Of a stretch of DNA of 64,000 bases, positions 53,566 to 64,000 are shown piece by piece. A program made the translations under genes and the position numbers. The stretch lies in contig NZ_UNOZ01000004.1 in NCBI RefSeq assembly GCF_900536025.1, forward strand, positions 143,700 to 207,699, in the 5' to 3' direction. The number at the start of each line of letters is the position of its first letter. Within the stretch, counting starts at the first letter, position 1. The notes under the pieces were generated by a model. That model was not told where the DNA came from. It worked only from the letters and a program-made list of their open reading frames with translations, and searched no databases. Source of the stretch: Pseudomonas reidholzensis. GTDB taxonomy: Bacteria > Pseudomonadota > Gammaproteobacteria > Pseudomonadales > Pseudomonadaceae.

Positions 53566-54318
53566 ATGCGTGCAAAAGTCTGGCTGGTAGGTGCTGGCCC
53601 TGGCGACCCTGAACTGCTCACGCTCAAGGCCGTGCGCGCCTTGCGCGAAGCGCAGGTGGTGATGATCGACGACCTGGTCAACCCGGCGGTGCTGGAGCAC
53701 TGCCCTGCGGCGCAGGTGATCGCGGTGGGCAAGCGCGGCGGATGCCGCTCGACCCCGCAAGCGTTCATCCAGCGCCTGATGCTGCGCCATGCGCGCCAGG
53801 GGCGCTGCGTGGTTCGGCTCAAGGGTGGCGACCCGTGCATCTTTGGCCGCGGCGGCGAAGAGGCCCTGTGGTTGCAGGAGCAGGGCATCGAAGTGGAGCT
53901 GGTCAATGGCATCACCGCGGGCCTGGCCGGCGCTACACAATGCGGGATTCCGCTGACCTTGCGCGGTGTCAGCCGCGGCGTGACGTTGGTGACTGCGCAT
54001 ACCCAGGATGACAGCCCGCTCAATTGGGTGGGGCTGGCCCAAGGTGGGACCACCTTGGTGGTGTACATGGGCGTGGCGCGGCTGGAGGAGATCCGCCAGG
54101 GCTTGCTGGCGGCCGGCATGGCGGCCACGACGCCGGTGGCGATGATCGAGAATGCTTCGCTGCCCAGCCAGCGGGAGTGCCGTAGCCAGCTGCAACGGAT
54201 GGGCACGGACGCCGCAGCGTTTGCCCTGCGCAGCCCGGCGGTGCTGGTGATTGGCGAGGTGGCAGGTGGCGTGGCCAGCGCAGTGCTGGACCCGGTCGTG
54301 GCCCAGGCGAGCGCCTGA
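53566..54318 (+). CDS. cobA: Uroporphyrinogen-III C-methyltransferase (SUMT)
   Basis: The 250-residue methyltransferase has WLVGAGPGDPELLTLKA (5-21), VRLKGGDPCIFGRGGEEALWL, VNGITAGLAGATQCGIPLTLRG and TLVVYMG, typical of CobA/CysG C-terminal domains. It adds two methyls to uroporphyrinogen III to make precorrin-2, here most likely for the sirohaem of nitrite reductase. I chose the ATG at 53566 because GAGGA lies seven bases before it; an ATG at 53551 is in frame. The nitrite and nitrate reductase genes that often lie between kinase and cobA are absent. Confidence 0.93.
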   Translation: MRAKVWLVGAGPGDPELLTLKAVRALREAQVVMIDDLVNPAVLEHCPAAQVIAVGKRGGCRSTPQAFIQRLMLRHARQGRCVVRLKGGDPCIFGRGGEEALWLQEQGIEVELVNGITAGLAGATQCGIPLTLRGVSRGVTLVTAHTQDDSPLNWVGLAQGGTTLVVYMGVARLEEIRQGLLAAGMAATTPVAMIENASLPSQRECRSQLQRMGTDAAAFALRSPAVLVIGEVAGGVASAVLDPVVAQASA

Positions 54319-54334
54319 GCACAAATCGCAGGCA

Positions 54335-54364
54335 AAGAAAAACCCGGCCTAGGCCGGGTTTTTC
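54335..54364. terminator. Bidirectional terminator between cobA and oprF
   Basis: The stem AAACCCGGCCT/AGGCCGGGTTT has an A-run on the left and TTTTT on the right, so it can serve both convergent genes. oprF, highly expressed, is expected to depend on it. Confidence 0.93.
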
Positions 54365-54380
54365 GTGAACCTCAAACCAA

Positions 54381-55415
54381 TTACTTGGACTGAGCTTCAA
54401 CCTGCGCTTCAACGCGACGGTTTACAGCGCGACCTTCTTCGGTGGCGTTGTCAGCAACCGGACGGGTCTCACCGTAGCCAACCGATTCAACACGGTTGGA
54501 TTCAACACCGTACTGCTGGGTCAGGACTTGCTTGACAGCACCAGCACGACGCTCGGACAGCTTCTGGTTGTACGCGTCTGGACCGACGGAGTCAGTGTGA
54601 CCTTCCACGGTGGTGGTGGTCGACGGGTACTGCTTCATGAAGTCAGCCAGGTTCTTGATGTCGCCGTAGCTGTTAGGCTTGACGACCGACTTGTCGAAGT
54701 CGAACTTGACGTCCAGCTCAACACGTACGACTTCGGCAACAGCCGGGCAGCCGTCAGCGTCAACGGTAACGTTGGCAGGGGTGTCTGGGCACTTGTCGAC
54801 GTTGTCGCACACACCATCGTTGTCGCTGTCGGAGCACACTTCAGCTACTGGAGCTGGAGCGACTTCGGCTTGCTTCGGGCTACCGCCGAAGTTCAGGCCG
54901 ATACCGACGCTTGGTGCCCACTCGGTGTCACCTTGGTCGATGTTGTACTGGGCTTCAACGCCAGCACGGGCGTAGAACATGTCGGTGATGTACCACTTGG
55001 CACCGGCGCCAACGTTGGCGAAGGTGGAGTGGTTACGACCGCCACGGCCGGTCTGGCCCAGGGACTGGTGCGAGAAACCAGCGGAAACGTACGGACGGAT
55101 AGCGTCGTACGGGTTGTTGAAGTGGTAGAGGGCGTCCAGGGCGGTGTTCGAGCCCTTGATGTTCTTGCTGTCTTCGCCACGAGCGTTGTGCACTTCGTCG
55201 TAGCCCAGACGCAGTTCAACGTCATCGGTCAGGAAGTAACCGATCGAACCACCGAACAGGTTGCCGTCGTTCTTGAAGTCGCGCTGGCTGTCGAAGAATT
55301 CTTTCTTGTAGAAGCCTTCGACTTCCACGGCGCCTGTGCCTTGTGCCATAGCGCCAATCGAGGTGGCGGCTACGAGCGAACCAATGGCCAAGCCCAAGGT
55401 GTTTTTCAATTTCAT
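54381..55415 (-). CDS. oprF: Major outer membrane porin and structural protein OprF
   Basis: The 344-residue protein has a signal peptide (MKLKNTLGLAIGSLVAATSIGAMA), an N-terminal eight-strand barrel (~25-180) and a four-cysteine loop with type 3 repeat-like DSDNDGVCDNVDKCPDTP. The C-terminal OmpA/peptidoglycan-binding domain has KFDFDKSVVKPNSYGDIKNLADFM, VEGHTDSVGPDAYNQKLSERRA and NRRVEA. It anchors the outer membrane to peptidoglycan and forms a non-specific channel. Codon use is strongly biased to preferred codons. It follows sigX, whose ECF sigma factor drives oprF in related species. Confidence 0.97.
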   Translation of the reverse strand: MKLKNTLGLAIGSLVAATSIGAMAQGTGAVEVEGFYKKEFFDSQRDFKNDGNLFGGSIGYFLTDDVELRLGYDEVHNARGEDSKNIKGSNTALDALYHFNNPYDAIRPYVSAGFSHQSLGQTGRGGRNHSTFANVGAGAKWYITDMFYARAGVEAQYNIDQGDTEWAPSVGIGLNFGGSPKQAEVAPAPVAEVCSDSDNDGVCDNVDKCPDTPANVTVDADGCPAVAEVVRVELDVKFDFDKSVVKPNSYGDIKNLADFMKQYPSTTTTVEGHTDSVGPDAYNQKLSERRAGAVKQVLTQQYGVESNRVESVGYGETRPVADNATEEGRAVNRRVEAQVEAQSK

Positions 55416-55525
55416 CCGTTAAATCCCCATCTGGTGATAGTTAAGCGGTCCCACCACAATCCGGGGGACAACTCGACGGCAAGTCTAGCAGAACTCGCCG
55501 GTGGTTTAGAGACATTTGCAGACGA

Positions 55526-56116
55526 CTAAGTTTCAACCTCACCCGCAAATTTCTCTCTAAGCTTGTCGAGCGCACGCTTGTAACGCATTTTGGTTGCGCT
55601 CAAGCCCATGTGCATGATATCGGCGATTTCCTGGAACTCCAGCTCTGCGACAAATCGCAGCACCAGGATCTCCCGGTCGATCGGATTGACATGCACAAGC
55701 CATTTGTCCAGGCCACCCTTTTCCTCAGGTTTCGGTGCCTTGTCTTCTGACGCCTCTTCAATAGGGTCAAGACTCAGGGCATCCATCAGCCTGCGTTTAC
55801 GACGCTCCTTGCGGTACTGGGTAATGCACTCGTTGTAGGTGATGCTGTAGAGCCAGGTCTTGAACTTGGATTTACCCTCGAAGTTCTTCAACCCGTACAA
55901 CACCTTCAGCATCACTTCCTGACAGACATCGTCAGCATCCCGGTCGTTCCCCAAATAACGCGCACAGACGTTGAACAGGGTCCGCTGGTAGCGCCGCATG
56001 AGCTCCTCATAGGCGCGGGTAACGTGAAACAGCTCCTCATGCGAACGCGCCACCAACTCCTCGTCGGTGAGTTCGTGGGGGTCGTAGCGCATGGGCGGCG
56101 AATGAACTTTATTCAA
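55526..56116 (-). CDS. sigX: ECF sigma factor SigX
   Basis: The 196-residue sigma70-family protein has region 2 (LMRRYQRTLFNVCARYLGNDRDADDVCQEVMLKVLYGLKNF and KFKTWLYSITYNECITQYRKERR) and region 4 (DREILVLRFVAELEFQEIADIMHMGLSATKMRYKRAL). The start is TTG at 56116 (M-NKVHSPPMRYDPHEL), which gives exactly the 196-residue length of P. aeruginosa SigX and the same MNK beginning. There is no standard RBS, so translation may be weak. SigX controls oprF and membrane-lipid genes. No anti-sigma gene is adjacent; CmpX just upstream is the proposed partner. Confidence 0.93.
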   Translation of the reverse strand: MNKVHSPPMRYDPHELTDEELVARSHEELFHVTRAYEELMRRYQRTLFNVCARYLGNDRDADDVCQEVMLKVLYGLKNFEGKSKFKTWLYSITYNECITQYRKERRKRRLMDALSLDPIEEASEDKAPKPEEKGGLDKWLVHVNPIDREILVLRFVAELEFQEIADIMHMGLSATKMRYKRALDKLREKFAGEVET

Positions 56117-56206
56117 AACGGATCTGGCCGACAGTCGGGTCAAGTCGCCACTCGGCCCCCCAGGGACCGGTTTTCGCGGCGGCATACATTAACAGCTTTT
56201 GCGCGG

Positions 56207-57031
56207 TTAGCGGCTATCGACTCGCTGCTCGAGCAGTTCCCGATTGGACAGCGACACCAGTTCGCCATCATCGGTGAGCAAGGTCGTCTTGACCGTGCCG
56301 ATCTCCTCGATCTGCCCTTCGACCTCTCCAATCCGGACCTGCTGGCCGACCTGGTAGAGTTCGCGAACGTAGATTCCGGCGAGAATCTGGCCGGCGATTT
56401 CCCGACTTCCCAGCCCCATTGCCAATGCAATTGCCAGACCAACGGTTATCAGACCAATTACGATCACATGGTTCAACAGATCGGTCTTGACCTCGAGCTG
56501 GCTGATGGCCACCGAGATCGCGATGATGATTACCAGGCCCTGGGCGATACGCCCGACGCCGGCGGCATATTCCAGCCCGATCCCTTCGGCGGCGCCGCGG
56601 GTCAGGCCGTTGACCAGTTGCGCGAGCATCACCCCGGCCAGCAGCACCAGCGCCGCACCGAACACTTTCGGCAGGTACAGGGCGAGCATGTCGAGGGTGG
56701 CCGAAACCCGCTCAAGGCCGAGCGATTCCGCGGCCGAGACGAGGAAGATGAGCAGCACGAACCAGTACACGATCTTGCCGATCAGGGTCGAGATCGGCAC
56801 CTGGATGCCGGCCCGGCTGAGCATCTTGGTCATGCCGGTGCCTGCCATCAGGCGGTCCAGGCCGAACTTGGCGAGCAGCTTGGAGAGCAGTGTGTCGAGC
56901 AGCTTGGCCACCACGAAACCGAGCAGCACCACGACCAGCGCGCCGAACAGGTTGGGGATGAAGTTCGCTACCTTGGTCCAAAGGGCGGTCATGGCCGTGA
57001 CCAGGCTCTGGGTCCAGAGATCGAGTTCCAT
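56207..57031 (-). CDS. cmpX: MscS-like mechanosensitive/membrane protein CmpX
   Basis: The 274-residue inner membrane protein has about four helices (FIPNLFGALVVVLLGFVVAKLLD, GKIVYWFVLLIFLVSAAES, VFGAALVLLAGVMLAQLV, IAQGLVIIIAISVAIS) and an MscS-type C-terminal region (GLGSREIAGQILAGIYVRELYQVGQQVRIGEVEGQIEEIGTVKTTL). The ATG at 57031 matches the P. aeruginosa CmpX length; a TTG two codons upstream is possible. In pseudomonads CmpX affects SigX activity and membrane stress response. Confidence 0.92.
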   Translation of the reverse strand: MELDLWTQSLVTAMTALWTKVANFIPNLFGALVVVLLGFVVAKLLDTLLSKLLAKFGLDRLMAGTGMTKMLSRAGIQVPISTLIGKIVYWFVLLIFLVSAAESLGLERVSATLDMLALYLPKVFGAALVLLAGVMLAQLVNGLTRGAAEGIGLEYAAGVGRIAQGLVIIIAISVAISQLEVKTDLLNHVIVIGLITVGLAIALAMGLGSREIAGQILAGIYVRELYQVGQQVRIGEVEGQIEEIGTVKTTLLTDDGELVSLSNRELLEQRVDSR

Positions 57032-57033
57032 AT

Positions 57034-57285
57034 TCAATCAGCCTTATCAGCTTTGCTGCCAGCGGCAGGGTTGCGGCGCACCGGCGCGACATGCGCCGAG
57101 CCATTATTGACGGCGATCATCAGCGCCTGGCCCCAGCGGCCAAGCATGCTGAACAGGTCGCCCGCACCAACCTGGCGGTTGGCGGTCTTCAGTACGCGAC
57201 CCAGGCATGCAGCGTCGTCCCGGTCCTGGCCGGACGGCGACGCGTTGAGCAGGTCACGCAGGGATTGTTCAAACGGATCGTGCAT
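57034..57285 (-). CDS. crfX: CrfX, small conserved protein of the cmpX-sigX-oprF cluster
   Basis: The 83-residue protein begins MHDPFEQSLRDLLNASPSGQDRDDAACLGRVLKTANRQVGAGDLFSMLGRW and ends in a basic tail. It has no membrane segment or known domain. It is recognised by its place directly before cmpX, separated by two bases, as in P. aeruginosa and P. fluorescens. A role in membrane homeostasis with CmpX has been proposed. I used the ATG at 57285, with GCGAGG upstream. Confidence 0.88.
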   Translation of the reverse strand: MHDPFEQSLRDLLNASPSGQDRDDAACLGRVLKTANRQVGAGDLFSMLGRWGQALMIAVNNGSAHVAPVRRNPAAGSKADKAD

Positions 57286-57374
57286 AGGCACCTCGCGCAA
57301 TGTCAGTCAAAGACGAGGGCGCCACGCGATGGGTCACACGCGTGAGCGGGGCAAGTGTTTCCAAATGCACGCGA

Positions 57375-58370
57375 TCAGACCCAACGCAGCCGGCGGAACA
57401 GCCACCACTGGCCCACCGCGAGCCCCAGCACCAGCAGGCTGGCGAACAGGAAGCCATACGGGCTGCTGGAGCCAGGGATACCGCCGACGTTGATCCCCAG
57501 CAAGCCGGTGACAAAGCTCATGGGCAGGAAGATGCAGGTAATGATGCCGAAGCGGTACATGGTCCGGTTCATCCGCTCGCTGCGCCGTCGGTCCTCGCTC
57601 TCCAGCACCAGCGCCGCGCGCTCGCGGGCCAGTTCGAGCTCTTCGAGGTAGCGAATCAGGCTGTTGTTCAGCTCGTTCCAGTAGTCGGCGTCGGCCTCGG
57701 CGAACCAGCTCCACTTGTTGCGCGTGAGCTGCACGTAGATTTCGCGCTGGGGCGCGAGAAAACGCCGCAGCCCGGCGGCACGCCGACGGATCTGCTGCAG
57801 GCTGCCATGCTCCGGGGTATACCGTTCGTCGGATTCAACCTTTTCTTCTTCGAGATCGACCAGTTCGGACAGGTCGCTGACCAGTGCCTGGACCTTTTCG
57901 GTCAACAGCTCAGCCATCAGCAAGAGCAGCTCGGACGCCGATTTCGGCCCCCTGCCCTCGTCCAGCAGCTGGAGAATCTCGTCGCTGGCACGCAACGGCC
58001 GCAGGCGCAGCGAAATCACCCGCTGGGCCTCGGCGAAAATGCGCACCGAGACCATGTCTTCAGGTTCGGCGCCGGGGTTGAGGTTGACCCCGCGCAAGAA
58101 CAGCAACATCTGCTCGTTGACCAAGGGCAACAAGCGTGGACGGGTGTTTTCTTCCAGGAGCAGGTCGCAACTGAACTCGCTCAGGCCACTTTCACGCAGC
58201 AACCAGCTGCGGGTCTGCGGGTGGCTGCGGTCCCAGTGCAGCCAGAGGCTTTGCTCCGGCTGCAGGTGCAGGTCATCCAGTTCGGTCCGAGCGATAGAAC
58301 GCGCGCCACCTCTACCATCGAGCACCAGGGCATGGACCAGCCCCCACTGCGCGTTGTCTTCCTCGAACAT
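57375..58370 (-). CDS. cmaX: CorA-family metal transporter CmaX (ZntB-like)
   Basis: The 331-residue protein has a long cytoplasmic N-terminal domain, a coiled helix (RYLEELELARERAALVLESEDRRRSERMNRTMYRFGIIT) and two C-terminal membrane helices. The CorA motif before the second helix reads GINVGGIPG, as in ZntB rather than the magnesium GMN. It probably moves Zn2+ or another divalent cation. It is the first gene of the cmaX-crfX-cmpX-sigX-oprF run; about 90 bases separate it from crfX. Confidence 0.9.
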   Translation of the reverse strand: MFEEDNAQWGLVHALVLDGRGGARSIARTELDDLHLQPEQSLWLHWDRSHPQTRSWLLRESGLSEFSCDLLLEENTRPRLLPLVNEQMLLFLRGVNLNPGAEPEDMVSVRIFAEAQRVISLRLRPLRASDEILQLLDEGRGPKSASELLLLMAELLTEKVQALVSDLSELVDLEEEKVESDERYTPEHGSLQQIRRRAAGLRRFLAPQREIYVQLTRNKWSWFAEADADYWNELNNSLIRYLEELELARERAALVLESEDRRRSERMNRTMYRFGIITCIFLPMSFVTGLLGINVGGIPGSSSPYGFLFASLLVLGLAVGQWWLFRRLRWV

Positions 58371-58397
58371 TCAAGCTCCATCAGCGCGCGCGGCGCA

Positions 58398-58889
58398 TCA
58401 CTCCGGCATTTTCAGCGGGCTTGGCGAGACGATCACGCCATTGTTGTCGGCATACACGTACTCGCCTGGGCGGAAGGTCACGCCGGCGAACGTCACCACG
58501 ACGTTGAGGTCGCCCAGGCCGCGCTTTTCGGTTTTCAGCGGGTGGCTGGCCAGCGCCTGGACGCCGACGTCGGTCTGCACCAGGACATCCACGTCACGCA
58601 CGCAGCCGTAGATCACCAAGCCTTCCCAGCCGTTCTTGGCGGCCTTCTCGGCAATCATGTCACCGAGCAATGCACAGCGCAGCGAGCCGCCGCCATCGAC
58701 CACCAGCACCTTGCCGGTGCCGTCGAGTTCAGCCTGGGCCTTGACCAGCGAGTTGTCTTCGAAGCACTTGATGGTGACGATCTGGCCTCCGAACGAGTCG
58801 CGGCCACCGAAGTTGCTGAACAGCGGTTCGAGTACCTGGACCAGCTCGGGATAGGCATCGCACAGGTCGGGCGTTACGTAATGCTGCAT
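58398..58889 (-). CDS. rraA: Ribonuclease E activity regulator RraA
   Basis: The 163-residue protein matches Rra[91 protein letters not shown] and [16 protein letters not shown]. It forms trimers and binds RNase E to lower its activity. The start at 58889 (MQHYVTPDL) has GGAG upstream; the frame is open further upstream through a REP pair, which is not coding. Confidence 0.93.
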   Translation of the reverse strand: MQHYVTPDLCDAYPELVQVLEPLFSNFGGRDSFGGQIVTIKCFEDNSLVKAQAELDGTGKVLVVDGGGSLRCALLGDMIAEKAAKNGWEGLVIYGCVRDVDVLVQTDVGVQALASHPLKTEKRGLGDLNVVVTFAGVTFRPGEYVYADNNGVIVSPSPLKMPE

Positions 58890-58998
58890 GGCAGAGCTCC
58901 TGTCAGACATAACGAAAGCAAGGGGTGCCTGCAAGGCTACACCGGGGAAGGTGGTGCAGTCATCCGGGACCGGTCGGTCAGCTTGCTTTTCGCCCGTT

Positions 58999-59090
58999 CG
59001 GGCCTCTTCGCGGGTAAACCCGCTCCCACAGGGTTCGGCGCACGTCCCTGTGGGAGCGGGTTCACCCGCGAAGAGGCCCGAGCAGGCGCT
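58999..59090. repeat. REP pair (inverted)
   Basis: Facing REP units (tcgcgggtaaacccgctcc and gagcgggttcacccgcga) with CGGGCCTC/GAGGCCCG arms lie between rraA and the alpha/beta hydrolase gene. Confidence 0.9.
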
Positions 59091-59097
59091 GTACAGT

Positions 59098-60093
59098 TCA
59101 GGCCACTGGGACAGGTGATTCGGAAGCCAACGTCGCCCCTCGCACCGGCGCCTCCGGATCACGCAACCAGCCCTCGACCAACGGCCAGACCTGCGCCTGC
59201 GCCGCCTTGCTCACCAGCATGTCGACATGCCCGAACGCCTCGAAGCCCTCCTCACGCCCCAGCCGCAGGAACTGCTTGCGCTCACCGCCCAGCTGATCGA
59301 ACAGCTTGCGACAGGCCCACACCGGGTCCTGGAAGTCTGCCGCGCCCGCCACCGCCAGCACCGGCACATCGACCTCTGCCAGCCCCGCCCACCAATCGCC
59401 ATCCTTGCCACCGAAACGCCCGAACAAGCCATGCCAGCGCATGCTCTCCAGGGCTAGGCCGATCGGCTCGTCTTCCGGCCCGCGCTTGAGCCGCGAGCCG
59501 GAGATCTGCGCGAAGCGCTTGAGCACGACCCGCGCGCCCCACTCCACCGTCGGCACCTTCAGCGGCCAGTACACCCGGCTGACCTGGGTGCCGAAGAACG
59601 CCGCGCTGGCGACCCACTCAGGCTCCAGGTAACCACCGCCCAAGGCTGCGGCCAGGGTCGTGCCGCCGAGCGAATGGCCAATCCAGTGCGGCGCCTGCCC
59701 GGCCTGTTCGTGGACGAACGCGGCAATCAGCGGCAGGTCGTAACGGGCGTAGTCGGCTACACGATTGTGCCGCCACTGGCGGTTGCGCGGTGACAGGCCA
59801 TGGCCGCGCATCTCGGGGATCCACACATCGAACCCGGCCCGGGCGAGAAACGCACCGAGGCCGATGCCCTTGGGTGAAAACCAGAAACGCCGGTTGGAAA
59901 AACTGCCGTGCAAGAGAATCACCGGCACGCCGGGCGCACGGTTCAGGTCCGCCAGGCCCAGGCGGGTCAGGGCCAGCTCGACGCTGGGGTCAGGGCTGTT
60001 GCCGGCCTTGATCCGGTACACGTCTTCGCTGAGGTCGCCGCGGCGTTCGGCACTTTGCAAGGCCACGGGGAAAAGTGTGCTGCTGCTTTGCAT
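59098..60093 (-). CDS. Alpha/beta hydrolase
   Basis: The 331-residue hydrolase has [49 protein letters not shown], nucleophile elbow [41 protein letters not shown] and FGHVDMLV with the His. It resembles the PA1771-type esterase/lipase-like hydrolases encoded between rraA and ppsA in pseudomonads. There is no signal peptide and the substrate is unknown. The ATG at 60093 begins [18 protein letters not shown]. Confidence 0.88.
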   Translation of the reverse strand: MQSSSTLFPVALQSAERRGDLSEDVYRIKAGNSPDPSVELALTRLGLADLNRAPGVPVILLHGSFSNRRFWFSPKGIGLGAFLARAGFDVWIPEMRGHGLSPRNRQWRHNRVADYARYDLPLIAAFVHEQAGQAPHWIGHSLGGTTLAAALGGGYLEPEWVASAAFFGTQVSRVYWPLKVPTVEWGARVVLKRFAQISGSRLKRGPEDEPIGLALESMRWHGLFGRFGGKDGDWWAGLAEVDVPVLAVAGAADFQDPVWACRKLFDQLGGERKQFLRLGREEGFEAFGHVDMLVSKAAQAQVWPLVEGWLRDPEAPVRGATLASESPVPVA

Positions 60094-60142
60094 AAAGGAC
60101 TTGTATGAAAAAGGGCGGGAACCATCGCTGGAACACGCCCCG

Positions 60143-60180
60143 AAAAAAACGGGCGCAGGCACGCAACGCGTGCCTGCGCA
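60143..60180 (-). terminator. Intrinsic terminator of ppsA
   Basis: The stem GCGCAGGCACGC/GCGTGCCTGCGC is followed on the minus strand by CCGTTTTTTTCG, ten bases beyond the ppsA stop. Confidence 0.92.
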
Positions 60181-60189
60181 GTGGCTGGA

Positions 60190-62565
<2,376 letters not shown>

Positions 62566-62742
62566 GGTGATCTCTCCACTAACTGTGTTGGATAAGCTCA
62601 AGGGCGCCCGCCTGACGGTTCAGACTGGGCCGGGCGCTTGTGGCCTGGACCTGGAAAATAAGTGAGAATGCCGAAAGCCGCATTCGGCAAACCGAACCTA
62701 TCATATCCAAGAAACGTCATCAGCTTAAGGCCTAGGGTGCAA

Positions 62743-63561
62743 ATGAAACGAACCGCGTTTTTCATCTCCGACGGCACCGGCATCACTGCCGAGACCCTGG
62801 GTCAGAGCCTGCTCGCGCAATTCGATAACATTCCGTTCAATAAATTCACCCGTCCGTACATCGACAGCCCGGACAAAGCGCGGACCATGGTCCTGCAGAT
62901 CAACGCGGCGGCCGAGCGCGACGGCGTGCGCCCGATCATCTTCGACACCATCGTCAACCAGGACATCCGCGAGATCCTGGCGACGTCGAATGGCTTCATG
63001 ATCGACATCTTTTCGACGTTTTTATCCCCGCTGGAGCAGGAATTGACCGCCCATTCGTCGTATTCGGTGGGGAAATCCCATTCGATCGGCGGTAACTCCA
63101 ACTATATGGAGCGGATCGAGGCGGTCAATTTTGCGCTGGACAACGACGATGGCGCGCGTACCCATTACTACGACAAGGCCGACCTGATCCTGGTGGGTGT
63201 GTCGCGTTGCGGCAAGACGCCGACGTGCCTGTACATGGCCATGCAGTTCGGCATCCGCGCGGCCAACTACCCGCTGACCGAGGACGACATGGAGCGGCTG
63301 CAGTTGCCGGCGGTGCTGAAGAAGCACCACAGCAAGCTGTTTGGCCTGACCATCGACCCGGACCGGCTGACCGCGATCCGCCACGAGCGCAAGCCCAACA
63401 GCCGCTACGCCAGTTTTGCCCAGTGCGAGTTCGAGGTGCGCGAGGTGGAGAATCTGTTTCGTCGGGAGAACATTGCCAACATCAACTCCACGCATTTTTC
63501 GGTGGAAGAGATTTCGGCGAAGATCCTGGTTGAGAAAGGTGTTGAGCGGCGGTTCAAGTAG
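62743..63561 (+). CDS. ppsR: PEP synthase regulatory protein (kinase/pyrophosphorylase, DUF299)
   Basis: The 272-residue protein starts [27 protein letters not shown] and contains the DUF299 P-loop-like [43 protein letters not shown] and the C-terminal [24 protein letters not shown]. It inactivates PpsA by ADP-dependent threonine phosphorylation and reactivates it by phosphate-dependent pyrophosphorylysis. I chose the ATG at 62743. No separate terminator lies before repeat copy C, whose first hairpin may serve. Confidence 0.95.
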   Translation: MKRTAFFISDGTGITAETLGQSLLAQFDNIPFNKFTRPYIDSPDKARTMVLQINAAAERDGVRPIIFDTIVNQDIREILATSNGFMIDIFSTFLSPLEQELTAHSSYSVGKSHSIGGNSNYMERIEAVNFALDNDDGARTHYYDKADLILVGVSRCGKTPTCLYMAMQFGIRAANYPLTEDDMERLQLPAVLKKHHSKLFGLTIDPDRLTAIRHERKPNSRYASFAQCEFEVREVENLFRRENIANINSTHFSVEEISAKILVEKGVERRFK

Positions 63562-63580
63562 CGTTTGGGCGGGTGAATGT

Positions 63581-64000
63581 GGGCTTATCCGGTTGGTGTG
63601 GGGGCGCTGATGGCCCCTTCCGCCCTTACGGCGGGTCACTTTTTTTCTTGGAAAAAAGTAACCAAAAACCGCTTGCTCCTACATCCGGCCCTTCGCTGCG
63701 CTACGGGTTCCCTCACTCCGGTCTTGCTCCCGCGAGGACCGGGCTGTACGGGCCTTCCTGGCCCGCAGCCCTTGCCGGCCTTCCTGGCCGTCACCTCGCT
63801 TCGCAAGACCTCCGTTCGGCCTCCTGAAGTCGCAGTAGATCAAGATCAACGGCCAGATCAAGTGCCAGGGCAACGGCTGGCGAATCGCTTCGCTCTCGCT
63901 GCTTTATAAGGGCGGTACAGCGCGTCAGCGCCAGAATTTGCATTGGCAGTCCCGGCCTATTCGCGGGGCAAGCCCGCTCCCACAGGATCTCCGCTGACAG
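63581..64000. repeat. Large inverted-repeat element, copy C (cut by window end)
   Basis: It starts with GGGCTTATCC (63581), 20 bases after the ppsR stop. It carries the same left-type arm as copy A (GGCCCCTTCCGCCC, the GGCGG/CCGCC stem plus T-run, CCTCCGTTCGGCCTCCTGAAG). One GCCAGATCAAG unit follows where copies A and B have two, then the conserved ATAAGGGCGGTACAGCGCGTC segment and a REP unit (63956-63984). Its orientation is that of copy A. The right arm lies outside the window. Confidence 0.88.

Overview
The window looks like a chromosomal segment of a Pseudomonas putida-group bacterium. The evidence is the gene content (oprF-sigX-cmpX-crfX-cmaX, ppsA/ppsR, aapJQMP, algW, a CysN/CysC fusion, a close match to P. 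putida methionine gamma-lyase and DpkA), GC-rich codon use, and many copies of the P. putida-type REP sequence (cgcgggtaaacccgctcc and variants). About 60 protein genes are supported. I saw no rRNA or tRNA genes, no CRISPR array, no phage and no classical insertion sequence.

Block 1 (1-32 kb) is mostly core genes. It holds a 3'-truncated TonB receptor and an FMN-dependent monooxygenase; moaC-moaD-moaE; rhlB; a carboxylesterase; the aapJQMP amino acid ABC transporter behind a strong sigma54-type promoter; algW; a Nif3-like protein; cysD-cysNC; two small DUF3077/DUF6124 proteins; an Lrp regulator divergent from methionine gamma-lyase; zapG; an alpha/beta hydrolase with trpS; zapE; a GlxA-type regulator; tas; rplM-rpsI; petABC; and sspA-sspB.

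Block 2 (32.9-49.5 kb) is catabolic. It has an SdaC-type transporter, then amaC and dpkA divergent from an RpiR regulator that leads an ABC transporter plus a FAD amino acid dehydrogenase. I read this as the D-lysine to L-pipecolate route. A C26-type amidohydrolase follows, then kdgD, an MFS transporter, garD and a ketoglutarate semialdehyde dehydrogenase, which convert galactarate/glucarate to 2-oxoglutarate.

Block 3 (50.5-63.6 kb) starts with a nitrate transporter gene whose leader reads as sigma54 promoter, ANTAR-type twin hexaloop hairpins, then intrinsic terminator. A PP2C phosphatase-kinase fusion and a SUMT (cobA) follow, then oprF-sigX-cmpX-crfX-cmaX, rraA, a hydrolase, and the divergent pair ppsA/ppsR.

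The most unusual structure is an ~800-bp non-coding repeat family with ~250-bp terminal inverted repeats. Copy A (32071-32866), copy B (49628-50427, inverted relative to A) and copy C (63581 to the window end) sit exactly at the boundaries of the three blocks. As I remember the P. putida KT2440 map, the blocks are not neighbours there, so the repeats are plausible rearrangement joints. No transposase is visible in the window.
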